Part shown: in pieces, positions 36,235 through 45,741 of the stretch
Numbering within the stretch: the stretch's first letter is position 1
How the letters are laid out: each line of letters opens with the position of its first letter
From: Robiginitalea sediminis
Lineage (GTDB): Bacteria; Bacteroidota; Bacteroidia; Flavobacteriales; Flavobacteriaceae
Assembly: GCF_002198115.1 (NCBI RefSeq)
Contig: NZ_NGNR01000001.1
Location: forward strand, 310,001-374,000
Direction: 5' to 3'
DNA length: 64,000 bases
Notes under the pieces: generated by a model
Told to the model about the DNA's origin: nothing
The model's input: only the letters and a program-made list of their open reading frames with translations
Databases searched by the model: none
Made by a program: the position numbers and the translations under genes

Positions 36235-37305
36235 ATGACCTGGAAATGGATACCCTTTGCCTTTGTCCCGTGTCTGTTTACGGGGTGTAATACACCTGAA
36301 CTTAGCCAACCCCCTCCCGGCAGGTACCAGGTCCGAACGGTTGCTTTCTACAATGTCGAGAACCTCTTCGACACGGTAAATGACACCCTTGTATTCGATG
36401 AGGAATACACCCCCGGGGGCGGGAAAGGATGGACCCGGGAGCGGTACGAAGCGAAACTCCTGAACCTGGCAACTGTGCTGGAGGCCATCGGCAAGGAGGA
36501 GTCGGGCAGGAGTCCGGACCTGATAGGCCTTTGCGAAGTAGAGAACAGCGGCGTTATAGAGGACCTGCTCCTTCAGGACCCCCTGCGGGAAATCCCATAC
36601 GGTATCGTCCATTTCGATTCCCCGGACCACCGGGGGATAGACGTAGCCCTCCTGTACAACCGGAACAGCTTTAGCGTCCTGGATGCCCAAAGCAGGCGGC
36701 TGGTGCTCCGGGACACCGAAAACAACCGGAAATACACCCGGGACCAACTCGTGGTGCACGGAACTCTGGATGGGGATCCCGTGTACCTCTCGGTAAACCA
36801 CTGGCCTTCGCGCAGCGGGGGGGAGCTGGCCAGCGCCCCTTACCGGAAACAGGCAGCTGCCCTGCAGCGCCGCATCCTGGATTCCATCCTAAGGGAGGAC
36901 CCGGGGGCGCGGTTCCTTTCTATGGGGGATTACAATGACAACCCCCCGGATGCCAGCCTGAGATTTGGCCTGGGGACTACGGCAATTGCAGACAGCATCC
37001 CGAAAAACCTCCTGTATAATCCTATGGAAAACTGGTACCGTTCCGGGGAAGGTTCCCTGGCCTACCGGGACCAGTGGAGCCTATTTGACCAGATCCTGGT
37101 AGGACACAACTGGTTAATGGAAAAAGCAGAGTATCGTTTCTGGAAGGCCGGAATATTCCGGCCCGGGTACCTGATAACACCAGACGGACCATACAGGGGC
37201 TACCCTTTACGGACCTATGCCGGAGGGGTTTATCTGGGCGGGTACAGCGACCACTTCCCGGTATATGCATTTTTGATTAAGCCTGCAGGGCCTACATCGG
37301 AGTAA
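36235..37305 (+). CDS. Endonuclease/exonuclease/phosphatase family lipoprotein
   Basis: A 356-residue exported lipoprotein (lipobox LFTGC, Cys18). The catalytic EEP fold shows VAFYNVENLFD (Asn for metal binding), LCEVEN (Glu), GIDVALLYN, SVNHWPSR, the MGDYNDNP motif and the final GGYSDHFPVYAFL with the catalytic Asp-His pair. The family hydrolyses phosphodiester or phosphomonoester bonds; an outer-membrane position facing nucleic acids or organic phosphate is likely. It is divergent from a TonB receptor plus lamin-tail lipoprotein pair. Confidence 0.9.
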   Translation: MTWKWIPFAFVPCLFTGCNTPELSQPPPGRYQVRTVAFYNVENLFDTVNDTLVFDEEYTPGGGKGWTRERYEAKLLNLATVLEAIGKEESGRSPDLIGLCEVENSGVIEDLLLQDPLREIPYGIVHFDSPDHRGIDVALLYNRNSFSVLDAQSRRLVLRDTENNRKYTRDQLVVHGTLDGDPVYLSVNHWPSRSGGELASAPYRKQAAALQRRILDSILREDPGARFLSMGDYNDNPPDASLRFGLGTTAIADSIPKNLLYNPMENWYRSGEGSLAYRDQWSLFDQILVGHNWLMEKAEYRFWKAGIFRPGYLITPDGPYRGYPLRTYAGGVYLGGYSDHFPVYAFLIKPAGPTSE

Positions 37306-37882
37306 CCACGCGGATGTTCCGCCACTTCACCTTAATACCGCCCCCATCGTGGATCTGCAGGGCAATGGAGCCTTCCCCGGCCCCGATTTTCTCATCGGTG
37401 AGGGTCACCATCTCCACCCCGTTCAGGTAGGAGGTAACCGTATCTCCGGATACGCGGATTTTCATGGTGTTCCATTGGCCCATTTTTACATCGGGCTTCC
37501 CGGCTTCGGGCTTGATGAGCCACCCGCGGCCATAGGATTCGTAGATGCCCCCGGTGTCACTCCCGGGCGGGGCCACTTCCACCTGCCAGCCGCTTACTTT
37601 GGTCCCCTCTACCGTAGAGCGGATAAAAACCCCGCTGTTGCCGTCGGCCTCCTGCAGGAATTCCAGGGTGAGTTCAAAATCCTTGTAATGCGCATTGGTG
37701 GCCAGGTAGCCATAGCCCTTGTCCGGGCCGCTTTCGCATACCAGCAGGCCGTCTTCCACGTACCATTTTTCGGTGCCGTAAACGGTCCAGCCATCGAGGT
37801 TGCTGCCGTTGAATAATTCGGTTTCCTGGGCGTAGGCGGCCATAAGCCCCATCAGGAACAGGGGGAGGAAGATGCGTTTCAT
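37292..37882 (-). CDS. DUF1080 (3-keto-disaccharide hydrolase-type) protein
   Basis: A 196-residue secreted protein: signal peptide MKRIFLPLFLMGLMAAYAQ, then a concanavalin-like jelly-roll domain with the DUF1080 landmarks ELFNGSNLDGWTVYG, YKDFELTLEFLQ, NSGVFIRS and WNTMKIRVSGDTVTSYLNGVE. Members of this family have been shown to cleave 3-keto-glycosides. No GMC/GFO dehydrogenase that would make such substrates is in the window. It runs convergently into the nuclease gene with a 14-bp overlap. Confidence 0.9.
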   Translation of the reverse strand: MKRIFLPLFLMGLMAAYAQETELFNGSNLDGWTVYGTEKWYVEDGLLVCESGPDKGYGYLATNAHYKDFELTLEFLQEADGNSGVFIRSTVEGTKVSGWQVEVAPPGSDTGGIYESYGRGWLIKPEAGKPDVKMGQWNTMKIRVSGDTVTSYLNGVEMVTLTDEKIGAGEGSIALQIHDGGGIKVKWRNIRVVTPM

Positions 37883-37895
37883 ATCGGAGTTTTAA

Positions 37896-38333
37896 TTAAT
37901 CAAACCAAAGGTTCCAGGGGATGCGGCTGAGGATCAGCACCAGGCCTATCCCGTAGAAGATCCCGATGCTCTTGAACTTCTTGTCGCCCTCCATAAACCT
38001 TTTGTGGCGGCTCCAGCCCACGGTAATCAGGGCAATGGCAATGATGTTGATAAGCGGGTGCTCCAGGGCCAGCAGGCGGGCGGCGGAATTCAGGTTGCCG
38101 ATCCCCACGTTGCTAAGTGCATTAAAGCCACTGGCAGAGACAAAATAAAGGATTAGCCCCACTACCAGCTGGAGGTGGCTTAAAATGAGCGCAAAGAGGC
38201 TCAGGCGCAGGTCGCGGTGCATATTGAACACCCGTTTGGCTGCCAGACCCGCAAAGGCGTTAACCACGGCCAGAATAAGGAAGGCCAGGGCCACGTAGGC
38301 CATATAGGAGTGAACGGTACGCAGGATTTCCAT
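37896..38333 (-). CDS. Small four-helix membrane protein
   Basis: A 145-residue integral membrane protein with four hydrophobic helices (about 10-30, 45-67, 90-108, 122-140). His residues occur at 8, 39, 53, 91 and 109, some in helix or helix-edge positions such as LSHLQLVVG and ALEHPLINI; this is compatible with heme b binding but not proof. Relatives in Flavobacteria are annotated variously, some as cytochrome b-like. A TACCTTTA element lies 16 bases upstream of the ATG. DUF1080 follows by 13 bp, so the two are probably one unit. Confidence 0.7.
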   Translation of the reverse strand: MEILRTVHSYMAYVALAFLILAVVNAFAGLAAKRVFNMHRDLRLSLFALILSHLQLVVGLILYFVSASGFNALSNVGIGNLNSAARLLALEHPLINIIAIALITVGWSRHKRFMEGDKKFKSIGIFYGIGLVLILSRIPWNLWFD

Positions 38334-38349
38334 GGAGTATTGTTTTTGC

Positions 38350-38357
38350 TAAAGGTA
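38350..38357 (-). promoter_or_regulatory. Candidate -10 element of the four-helix membrane protein gene
   Basis: TACCTTTA on the minus strand, one mismatch to TAnnTTTG in the last base, just downstream of a terminator. Confidence 0.5.
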
Positions 38358-38371
38358 ACCCTTTTTGGCAT

Positions 38372-38399
38372 AAAAAAACCCCGGCCGCTGGGCCGGGGT
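38372..38399 (-). terminator. Rho-independent terminator of the Oar-like receptor gene
   Basis: The stem CCCCGGCC pairs with GGCCGGGG around GCTG; seven T follow on the minus strand. Its stem and A/T tract are almost identical to the terminator after atpC at 7071-7095. Confidence 0.88.
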
Positions 38400-38421
38400 C
38401 CTTTCTGTAATTCGGAAGCGC

Positions 38422-41400
38422 TTAGTTGAAAATGTAGCGCAGACCGATCTGGGCTTGCCAACGGGAAGAGGCCAGACCAAAGTCGTCCAGTTCTTCGATG
38501 TTGGGGGTACCGTCGGGGTTCACAACCGCATCGTTCACCTCGAAGGTGGGGGTATCTCCGGTGGAAATAGTAGTCAGCGGGGATACGTTGCTGCGGATAA
38601 AGGTCCGCTTGCCCCAATCCTTGTTCAGCAGGTTGGTGAAGTTGAAGACGTCGGCAGAAAGCTGGAAGGTGTGTTTCTTGCCTGCAAAGTTCAGGCTGAA
38701 ATCCTGCAGCAGCTTCAGGTCCACGATGTGGCTCCACGGACCGCGTACGGCGTTGCGCTCGGCATACTCTCCGCGGTTTTCGCGCAGGTAGTCGATGCTG
38801 TTGATAAAGGTCTCCAGACGCTGCCATTCGGCGGCGGGGTCGTCCCCTACCAGTACGATGTCTGCCTCACGCGCCGGGATGAAAATCAGGGCGTTGTCGC
38901 GGGAGTCGTCGTTGAGCAGGTCACGTCCTTCGTTATAGGTAAAGCTGTAAGGACCGCTCTGGTATCCTTCGTAGAACAGGCCAATGGTGGTCTTCACGTT
39001 GTCGCTCCACGGAATTTCGTAGGAAACGTTGGCCGTGATCCGGTTGCCCAGGGCAAAATCGGAACGGGTAACGGGAAGGTTGGAGTTCTTACCGTTTACG
39101 GTTTGCATATTCCGCCACTGGGAGCTGTTCTGAGAGGAGGTTCCGTCGAAAATCTTGAAGGAATCCCCGTAGGTATAGGAAACCGACCCGGCAAAGCCAT
39201 TTTCAAACGGCTTGCGCAGGGTGAAGGTCAGGTTGCGGGAGTACCCGCCACCGGTGTTAGAGGCCAGGTAAACCCCCTGGTACGTATCGTCGATAACCGT
39301 ACGGCGGTCGTAGAACGGACGGTTGTCCGCACCTTCGTAGAAACCTACAGGTCTTCCTATGTTCAGGTTCTGGTAGTACACATCGGTAATCACATCGGTG
39401 TAGAGGAAGTCTACAGTACCGATCAGGTTCCAGATGGGGAGCTTCTGGTCGATGGCGATGTTGTACTTCACTACCTGCGGGAGTTTGAAGTCCTTGGCAA
39501 TGAGGTCTACGTTACCACCGGTTCCGCCGCTTCCCGGGGCCGGATCCTCGAACTGGTTCTGTACATTCGGCTCAAAGGGTTGGCCGAAGCGGAACATAAA
39601 GCCACCGGTTACCCCGTTGTTGTTGTAGGTTCCACCGGGCCATACCAGGGGCAGGCGGGAGGTGAATACCCCAATACCACCACGGATCTGGGTGGTGCTG
39701 TTGCCGTTAACGTCCCAGTTGAATCCGAGACGTGGGGCGAACATGGGGGTCGGGTCGATCCCCTGCCCAACGCGGGCGCCCTGCAGGTCCTTGCCGGCAG
39801 CCTCCAGGATCGGAATGGTACGGGTGTTAAAATCCTCATTCTCCACTCCGTCGCTCCAGTAGGGAACGTCGATACGGGCACCCATGCTCAGGCGGAAGTC
39901 GTCGGAAACCTGGACCTCGTCCTGGATGTAGAAACCGGCCTGGAAGGTGTCGAATTCGGAAGCACCGGCAGACTCATCGCCGGTCACGCCAGTACCCACC
40001 AGAGAATATCCGTGCTGGTATACGTCGGCATCCTGCCCGGTGAGGAACTGGTTCAGACCGGAAGAGAGCAGGTTCCCCTGGTCGTCAAACTGGTCTTCGA
40101 AGGTGTAATCCCCATAGTTAAAGGCAAAGAAGAGGTTTTTGATTTTGGCGAACTCGAGGTTGGTACCCAGGGTCACAGTGTGGCGCCCGGCGTAGATCTC
40201 GAAGTTGTCGGTAATGGTGAAAACGTCCTGGTCCAGCAGGTTGGCTGTGGAGAAGGGCTCAGCACCAAAGGAGAGGGTTCCCCCTCCGTCCTGGATGTCT
40301 ACTGTCGGGAACGGGTCGCCGGCCGGGTCGCGGTCGTCGCGAACGCGGGTATACCCCACTACCAGGTTATTGGCAAACTTGTTTCCGAAACGGGAGTTGA
40401 GTTCCAGGGCAAAAGAGCTGGTCTTGGACACAAAGGCCTCGGAACCATTGATAAACCCGATGAAGCGGTTTCCGGAGTTCCGGGCTTCCAGGTTGTCTGC
40501 ATCGGTGTAACCGTAGCGGAAAGACAGCTTGTGGTCCTGGTTGATGTTCCAGTCGATCTTAGCGGTGATCCGGTTACTTTCCAGGGTCCGGGTGTTGTTG
40601 TCGAAGATGCCCGGGTTGTACCCGTAGGTGGTATTAAGGAAGTTGCTCAGGTTCTGCAGGTCTGCCAGGGAAGAACGCCCGCTGTAGTTGCTGAAGTTGA
40701 ACGGCTGGGGGGTTTCGTCTTCCTGACGCTCGTAGTTGAAGAAGAAGAACAGCTTGTCCTTGATAATGGGGCCGCCGATACGGGCACCATAGGTCAGGGC
40801 GCTGAAGTCTGCGAGTTTCTCGCGCTCTTCATCGTCTCCTACCAGGCTGGGCGGGGTTTTTCCCGCCAGGCTTTCGTTCCGTACGAAGCTGTAGGCAGAA
40901 CCTTCCCAGTTGTTGGATCCGGAACGGGTAATGGCGTTGATGGAACCTCCGGAGAAACCGGACTGGCGCACGTCGAAGGGTGCAATGTTGATCTGGAAGG
41001 TCTCAATCGCATCCACAGAAAGCGGGTTAACCCCGGTCTGACCCCCGTTGGTACCGGAGCCGGCCAAACCAAATACGTCGTTGTTTACCGCACCGTCAAT
41101 GTAGATGGCGTTGTAGCGGTTGTTCTGACCGGCCAGGGAGATACTGAATCCGTCGTTACCCTCAGTAACCTGGGCCTGGGGAGTGATCCGCACGAAATCC
41201 GCAATGGAGCGGGACGCTGCCGGGACAGTTTGTACCTCGCGCTGGGAAATCGTGGTTTCCGTACCGGTTTTGTTCGCACCGAAAACGCCGGTGGAGGTGG
41301 CCGTTACCACAACCTCATCGAGGGCGGTGGCAGACTCGGAAAGGGCAACGTTGAACTGGGAAGTACGCCCCAGGGTGAGATATACATCGCTTTTTACATT

Positions 41401-41661
41401 TTCTTCAAAACCGATGTAAGAGAAGGTAATGCGGAAGGGACCCCCGGCACGCATACCGGAAATACGGTAGAAACCGTCGAAATCCGTTGCGGCCCCGTAG
41501 GTGGTACCCGTTGGGACGTGTACGGCCACAACGGAAGCACCTCCGAGGGGCTCTCCATTCTGGTCCGTTACCTGACCGCTAACCGCGGAGGTGGTTACCC
41601 CTTGGGCCATCGCCAGGGAGGCGGAAAAAACCAGGAGTAAGCTTAAGACTAATTTTTTCAT
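38422..41661 (-). CDS. Oar-like TonB-dependent outer-membrane protein
   Basis: A 1079-residue protein with a signal peptide (MKKLVLSLLLVFSASLAMAQ), a carboxypeptidase-regulatory-like domain (about 27-115; SGQVTDQNGEPLGGASVVAV, TDFDGFYRISGMRAGGPFRI), a plug domain with RSIADFVRITPQAQV and GGSINAITRSGSNNWEGSAY, and a long barrel ending in QAQIGLRYIFN. This is the pattern of Oar proteins of Myxococcus and Bacteroidetes, linked to adhesion and to export of cargo. Very strong codon bias suggests high expression; this bias also leaves an open antisense frame over nearly the whole gene. ATG 41661 is preferred over 41667. Confidence 0.9.
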   Translation of the reverse strand: MKKLVLSLLLVFSASLAMAQGVTTSAVSGQVTDQNGEPLGGASVVAVHVPTGTTYGAATDFDGFYRISGMRAGGPFRITFSYIGFEENVKSDVYLTLGRTSQFNVALSESATALDEVVVTATSTGVFGANKTGTETTISQREVQTVPAASRSIADFVRITPQAQVTEGNDGFSISLAGQNNRYNAIYIDGAVNNDVFGLAGSGTNGGQTGVNPLSVDAIETFQINIAPFDVRQSGFSGGSINAITRSGSNNWEGSAYSFVRNESLAGKTPPSLVGDDEEREKLADFSALTYGARIGGPIIKDKLFFFFNYERQEDETPQPFNFSNYSGRSSLADLQNLSNFLNTTYGYNPGIFDNNTRTLESNRITAKIDWNINQDHKLSFRYGYTDADNLEARNSGNRFIGFINGSEAFVSKTSSFALELNSRFGNKFANNLVVGYTRVRDDRDPAGDPFPTVDIQDGGGTLSFGAEPFSTANLLDQDVFTITDNFEIYAGRHTVTLGTNLEFAKIKNLFFAFNYGDYTFEDQFDDQGNLLSSGLNQFLTGQDADVYQHGYSLVGTGVTGDESAGASEFDTFQAGFYIQDEVQVSDDFRLSMGARIDVPYWSDGVENEDFNTRTIPILEAAGKDLQGARVGQGIDPTPMFAPRLGFNWDVNGNSTTQIRGGIGVFTSRLPLVWPGGTYNNNGVTGGFMFRFGQPFEPNVQNQFEDPAPGSGGTGGNVDLIAKDFKLPQVVKYNIAIDQKLPIWNLIGTVDFLYTDVITDVYYQNLNIGRPVGFYEGADNRPFYDRRTVIDDTYQGVYLASNTGGGYSRNLTFTLRKPFENGFAGSVSYTYGDSFKIFDGTSSQNSSQWRNMQTVNGKNSNLPVTRSDFALGNRITANVSYEIPWSDNVKTTIGLFYEGYQSGPYSFTYNEGRDLLNDDSRDNALIFIPAREADIVLVGDDPAAEWQRLETFINSIDYLRENRGEYAERNAVRGPWSHIVDLKLLQDFSLNFAGKKHTFQLSADVFNFTNLLNKDWGKRTFIRSNVSPLTTISTGDTPTFEVNDAVVNPDGTPNIEELDDFGLASSRWQAQIGLRYIFN

Positions 41662-41694
41662 GTTCACGTGTTATTTAGGTTTGCAATAGTGGTG

Positions 41695-41719
41695 CAAAAG
41701 TGGCGTAGAAATGCCACTT
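41695..41719 (-). promoter_or_regulatory. -10-like element within an inverted repeat upstream of the Oar-like gene
   Basis: CACTTTTG (41695-41702, one mismatch to TAnnTTTG) overlaps the inverted repeat AAGTGGC-GTAGAAAT-GCCACTT at 41698-41719. A factor bound to the repeat would cover the promoter. The leader to the ATG would be about 30 nt. Confidence 0.45.
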
Positions 41720-41835
41720 ACGCATTAAGGGAATGTTAAAATTCCGCGGCGTAAATTTAACACTGAAATGCTAAAAAACCTACTGGCGGGCAGGGACTTA
41801 TACAGTCTGGGAGTCGGTTTTGCGAATCCTGCAGG

Positions 41836-43473
41836 CTATTTCTTAAAATTCTGCAAAAGACGAAGGGTGGAGGCGTCGTGTTTGCCGATTTCAGCACCTT
41901 CCATTTCATCGAGGATGGTATTGGCCAATTGCTTGCCGAGCTCCACGCCCCACTGGTCGTAACTGAAGATGTTCCAGAGAATCCCCTGCACAAAGATCTT
42001 ATGCTCGTACATGGCGACAAGGGCCCCCAGGCTTTCCGGGGTCAACTGCTCCATAAGGAGGGTATTGGTGGGTTTGTTCCCCTCAAAGACCTTAAAGGGG
42101 AGCAGGGCTTCCAGGGCAGCGCTGTCCATCCCCTTGGCCTCCAGCTCCCGGCGTACTTCCCCGGCCGTCTTCCCGTTCATCAGGGCTTCGGTCTGGGCGA
42201 AGAAATTGGCCATGAGCTTGCGGTGGTGGTCCATGTCGCCGAACAGGGGCTTCCTGAACCCTATAAAATCGGCGGGGATCAGCTTGGTGCCCTGGTGGAT
42301 GAGCTGGAAGAAGGCATGCTGGGAATTGGTCCCGGGCTCTCCCCAGATAATGGTACCCGTCTGGTACCCTACCCGTTTCCCGTTGCGGTCCACGCATTTC
42401 CCGTTGCTTTCCATAATGCCCTGTTGGAGGTAGGCGGGCAAACGGTGCAGGTACTGGGTATAGGGAATAATGGCCTCGGTTTCGGCCCCGTGGAAGTTGT
42501 TGTACCAAATGCTGATCAGTGCCAGCACCACGGGGATATTGCGTTCCCATGGGGTTTCCCGGAAGTGGGTGTCCATGGCTGCCGCACCGCCCAGCAGGCG
42601 TTCAAAATGGTCGTAGCCTACCGCCAGGGCTATGGAGAGGCCCACGGCGCTCCAGAGGGAGAACCGGCCGCCTACCCAGTCCCACATGGTAAAGACATGG
42701 TCCGGGGCTATGCCAAAGGCGTCTATTTTTTCCTGGTTGGTGGAGACCGCTGCAAAGTGGAGGGCCACATCGGCCTCGGTGGCCTGCTCCAGGAACCACT
42801 TGCGGGCCGTTAAGGCGTTGGCCAGGGTTTCCTGGGTGGTAAAGCTCTTGGATACGATTATAAAGAGGGTGGTCTCCGGGTTGAGGTCCCGCAGAGCCTG
42901 GTGCACATGGTCCCCGTCCACGTTGCTCACAAAGTGCAGACGCAGGTGGTTTCCGTAATACTTCAGGGCTTCGGTGACCATTACAGGGCCCAGGTCGGAG
43001 CCGCCTATCCCGATATTCACCACATCGGTGAAGGCCTTCCCGGTATAACCCTTTTTGGCACCCCCGATAACGGCATCGGCAAACGCCTTGATCTGCGCCT
43101 TTACCTCGGATACTTCCTTGCGGATATCGACTCCATCTACCTTCAGGGGTGTTTGGGAAGAAGCCCTCAGGGCGGTGTGCAAAACGGCACGGCCTTCGGT
43201 CTGGTTGATGGCCTCCCCGCCAAAATAGGCGTCCATGGCACTTTCAAGGCCGGCTTCCCCGGCCAGTTCCAGCAGGAGTTCCAGGGTACGGTCGTCCAAC
43301 AGGTTTTTGGAGTAATCCACCAGCATGCCCTCCCACTCAATGCTGAAGCGCCCGGCTCGGCCCGGGTCTTCGGAGAAAAGGTCACGGAGGTGGCGTCCTC
43401 TGGTTTGGTTATAGTGTTCGCGAAGTTTCTTCCAGGCCCCGGTTTGGGACGGATCAGTATGAGTCAGGGGCAT
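41836..43473 (-). CDS. pgi: Glucose-6-phosphate isomerase
   Basis: This enzyme interconverts glucose-6-phosphate and fructose-6-phosphate. The 545-residue protein is of the long bacterial/eukaryotic type, with [15 protein letters not shown], the PGI signature [36 protein letters not shown] and GVELGKQLA near the C-terminus. ATG 43473 starts 20 bp inside the 3' end of the M23 peptidase gene. An upstream in-frame ATG at 43533 would give a non-homologous extension. Confidence 0.97.
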   Translation of the reverse strand: MPLTHTDPSQTGAWKKLREHYNQTRGRHLRDLFSEDPGRAGRFSIEWEGMLVDYSKNLLDDRTLELLLELAGEAGLESAMDAYFGGEAINQTEGRAVLHTALRASSQTPLKVDGVDIRKEVSEVKAQIKAFADAVIGGAKKGYTGKAFTDVVNIGIGGSDLGPVMVTEALKYYGNHLRLHFVSNVDGDHVHQALRDLNPETTLFIIVSKSFTTQETLANALTARKWFLEQATEADVALHFAAVSTNQEKIDAFGIAPDHVFTMWDWVGGRFSLWSAVGLSIALAVGYDHFERLLGGAAAMDTHFRETPWERNIPVVLALISIWYNNFHGAETEAIIPYTQYLHRLPAYLQQGIMESNGKCVDRNGKRVGYQTGTIIWGEPGTNSQHAFFQLIHQGTKLIPADFIGFRKPLFGDMDHHRKLMANFFAQTEALMNGKTAGEVRRELEAKGMDSAALEALLPFKVFEGNKPTNTLLMEQLTPESLGALVAMYEHKIFVQGILWNIFSYDQWGVELGKQLANTILDEMEGAEIGKHDASTLRLLQNFKK

Positions 43474-44764
43474 TCTCGGAGGAGTTGTAAGTGATGAGCT
43501 CTTCGGTCTGCTCCCCCGTTTCGGGGAGGACAATGCACTCGAGTTGTTCTTTTAAGGGCCGGATATAGTCAAAGTATTCCGGTTGCTTGTGCTCGGCCAG
43601 GGGCTCTGCCTTGGGCAGGTCCTCCTTTAAGGGGTCCACCTGGCGGCCATTTTTCCAGAACCGGTAACACACGTGCGGGCCCCCGGTGTTTCCGGTCATC
43701 CCAATCCACCCGATCACGTCGCCCTGGCGGACAAAGTCGCCCTTTTTCACATTCTGGGCCTTCATGTGGAGGTACTGGGTGCTGTAGGTGCCGTTGTGGC
43801 GGATCTTCACGTACTTGCCGTTGCCCCCCCGGCGGGTCGATTCGGTAACCACCCCGTCTGCCGTGGCCAGGATGGGGGTGCCAATGGGCGCTGCGTAGTC
43901 GGTTCCCTTGTGGGGGCGGACCTTGTAGCCGTAATAGCGGATGCGGCGTTTGAGGTTATAGCGGGAGGAGAGGCGCCCGAACCGGATAGGCATACTGAGG
44001 AAGGTCCTCCTGAGGTTTTCGGCCTGGTCGTCGTAATATTCCCGGATGTTCAAAGAATCGTTGTGGTAGGCAAAGGCATACAATTCCTGCCCCCGGTGTT
44101 CAAAATAGGCCGCCTTAATCGGTCCTGCCCCGGCATAAAGACTGTCCGCAATGTATTTTTCGTCGAAGATGATCCGGAATTTATCCCCGGCATCGAGCTT
44201 GGAGAAATCCACGGTCCAGGCATACACCTGGGAAAGGTCCAGGGTGACCTGATAGTCTACCCCCTGCTCGTCTATGACCTGGGAGAGAGAACCCCCTTCC
44301 GGGATCACCCCGCCAATTTCCCGTTCCCGCAGCACAATGTCCCTTTTCTTGCGGTAAGCCTTGGCCGAGTCCCGGAAATCCACCACGGTATAGTTAATGG
44401 GGTCGTTCTGGTATATAAACACCTGGGCGGCCTGGGCCGTATCCTTCGATTTAAGGATGATGTAGGGCTTCCCCACCCGGATGCGGCGCACGTCGAAGGT
44501 ATCGCGGAAGCGCTCTGCGATGGTGGCAATCTTAGGGTATTCCACCTTGTTTTTGATCATGAGCTCCCCAAAGCTATCGCCCCTTCGGACGGTATCGTTT
44601 ACCACCTCGAATTCGTCCAGGTTAAAGCCGTACTCGATCCGCGGTTCTGCCTGGGCAATTTCATCCCCTGCGGTTTCCTGGTCCGCAGGCATATCGGGTT
44701 CCACCCTTTTGCAGGAAGTCAGCCAGAGGGCAAGTACGAGGATGCCCAGGAAGGTACGCGTCAT
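43454..44764 (-). CDS. M23-family peptidoglycan metallopeptidase-like lipoprotein
   Basis: A 436-residue lipoprotein with lipobox LTSC (Cys18), LysM-like or OapA-like middle regions (about 45-110 and 155-230) and a C-terminal LytM/M23 domain. Zinc motif 1 is intact (His285-KGT-Asp289), the LHM His333 is present, but motif 2, usually HxH, reads His364-Val-Cys366 in GPHVCYRFW. Cys can bind zinc, so activity may be retained. M23 enzymes cut peptide cross-links of the cell wall. It overlaps pgi and follows the tryptophan dioxygenase gene by three bases, so these genes likely form an operon. Confidence 0.88.
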   Translation of the reverse strand: MTRTFLGILVLALWLTSCKRVEPDMPADQETAGDEIAQAEPRIEYGFNLDEFEVVNDTVRRGDSFGELMIKNKVEYPKIATIAERFRDTFDVRRIRVGKPYIILKSKDTAQAAQVFIYQNDPINYTVVDFRDSAKAYRKKRDIVLREREIGGVIPEGGSLSQVIDEQGVDYQVTLDLSQVYAWTVDFSKLDAGDKFRIIFDEKYIADSLYAGAGPIKAAYFEHRGQELYAFAYHNDSLNIREYYDDQAENLRRTFLSMPIRFGRLSSRYNLKRRIRYYGYKVRPHKGTDYAAPIGTPILATADGVVTESTRRGGNGKYVKIRHNGTYSTQYLHMKAQNVKKGDFVRQGDVIGWIGMTGNTGGPHVCYRFWKNGRQVDPLKEDLPKAEPLAEHKQPEYFDYIRPLKEQLECIVLPETGEQTEELITYNSSENAPDSY

Positions 44765-44767
44765 GGA

Positions 44768-45733
44768 TCAGATATGTTTTTCGGGGTTCAGCTGGTGGTC
44801 CACCCACTGTTTGCCCCAGTTCTCCAAAGTTTCTTTATCGTGGACCTGCGGGAAGAACACCACCTTCTGGAAACTGGGCGGCAGGTAGGTCTTCCAGTTG
44901 GTCCCCCCGGTTGCCTCAATGGTTTCCGATTCCCGGTTCAGGTAGCGGTGTGCCGACCCCAGGTGCATCAGCGGCCAGAGCACATTGGCATTGATGTCCA
45001 TCTGCTGCAGCGCCTTCACCAGGGTGCTGTTGCTGCGGTCCGATGGTGGCAAATTTAAATATTTGTGATAAATCGTACTGCCCTCAAGGGCCCGGGCAAT
45101 CCGGATAAACCTCGGGGTGTACCGGTATTCGAATTGTTTCAGGGTCAAAGTTTTCTCCCCAGTGGCCTTGTCCGTAGCCCCCCGCTTCCAGTAAATGTGC
45201 TCGTAGAGGGTCTCAATGGGGTCATTGGGGCCAAAGCGGTCCCGCTCGTCTGCGTGCACCAGCAATTCCAGGGGGGTGGCATAGATCTCGATCATGCGGT
45301 ACTGGGCAGACTGGAAGCCGCTGGCCGGCAAAAGCGCCATGCGGTACCTCAGGAACTGTTCCCGCTGCATCCCCCTCACCATAATGCTGAAGGAGGAGAT
45401 CAGGGCCTTGTAATAGTTGTTGATCCGGTTGAGCTTCTCCACGAAGAAATCCACCGCCTGAGACTTGTCGTCCACAATCTGCTTCTGCTCGTGCAGGATA
45501 AGCTTAAAGTAGAGTTCGGTAATCTGGTGGTACATGATGAAGATCTCCTCATCGGGGAAATGGGTGCGGGGCACCTGCAGGCTCAGCAGGGTATCAAGGT
45601 GGATATAATCCCAGTAGGTGAGGTAGCGTTGGTAGAGCAGCCCGTCCAGGTAGGAGCCCAGGTCCTGGCCGGAATCCTTGTATTTGGCCTCCAGCTTTTC
45701 TATCTGGGAATCGATGTGCTCCTTGTTTTTCAT
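44768..45733 (-). CDS. Tryptophan 2,3-dioxygenase family protein
   Basis: A 321-residue all-helical heme enzyme with the dioxygenase landmarks YLTYWDYIHLDTLLSLQ, IMYHQITELYFKLILHE (His-Gln-x-x-Glu) and SGFQSAQYRMIE, and the heme-ligand His near the C-terminus in WPLMHLGSAHRYLNR. It opens the indole ring of tryptophan to give N-formylkynurenine. The distal kynurenine genes are not in the window. It lies between DUF3108 (8 bp away) and the M23 gene. Confidence 0.92.
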   Translation of the reverse strand: MKNKEHIDSQIEKLEAKYKDSGQDLGSYLDGLLYQRYLTYWDYIHLDTLLSLQVPRTHFPDEEIFIMYHQITELYFKLILHEQKQIVDDKSQAVDFFVEKLNRINNYYKALISSFSIMVRGMQREQFLRYRMALLPASGFQSAQYRMIEIYATPLELLVHADERDRFGPNDPIETLYEHIYWKRGATDKATGEKTLTLKQFEYRYTPRFIRIARALEGSTIYHKYLNLPPSDRSNSTLVKALQQMDINANVLWPLMHLGSAHRYLNRESETIEATGGTNWKTYLPPSFQKVVFFPQVHDKETLENWGKQWVDHQLNPEKHI

Positions 45734-45741
45734 GCGGCCCC

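Noticed and set aside
38455-41640. A 1061-codon plus-strand frame as a real protein
   Set aside because: It lies fully antisense to a recognisable Oar-like receptor, shows no signal peptide or domain, and is explained by missing TTA/CTA/TCA codons in the sense gene.
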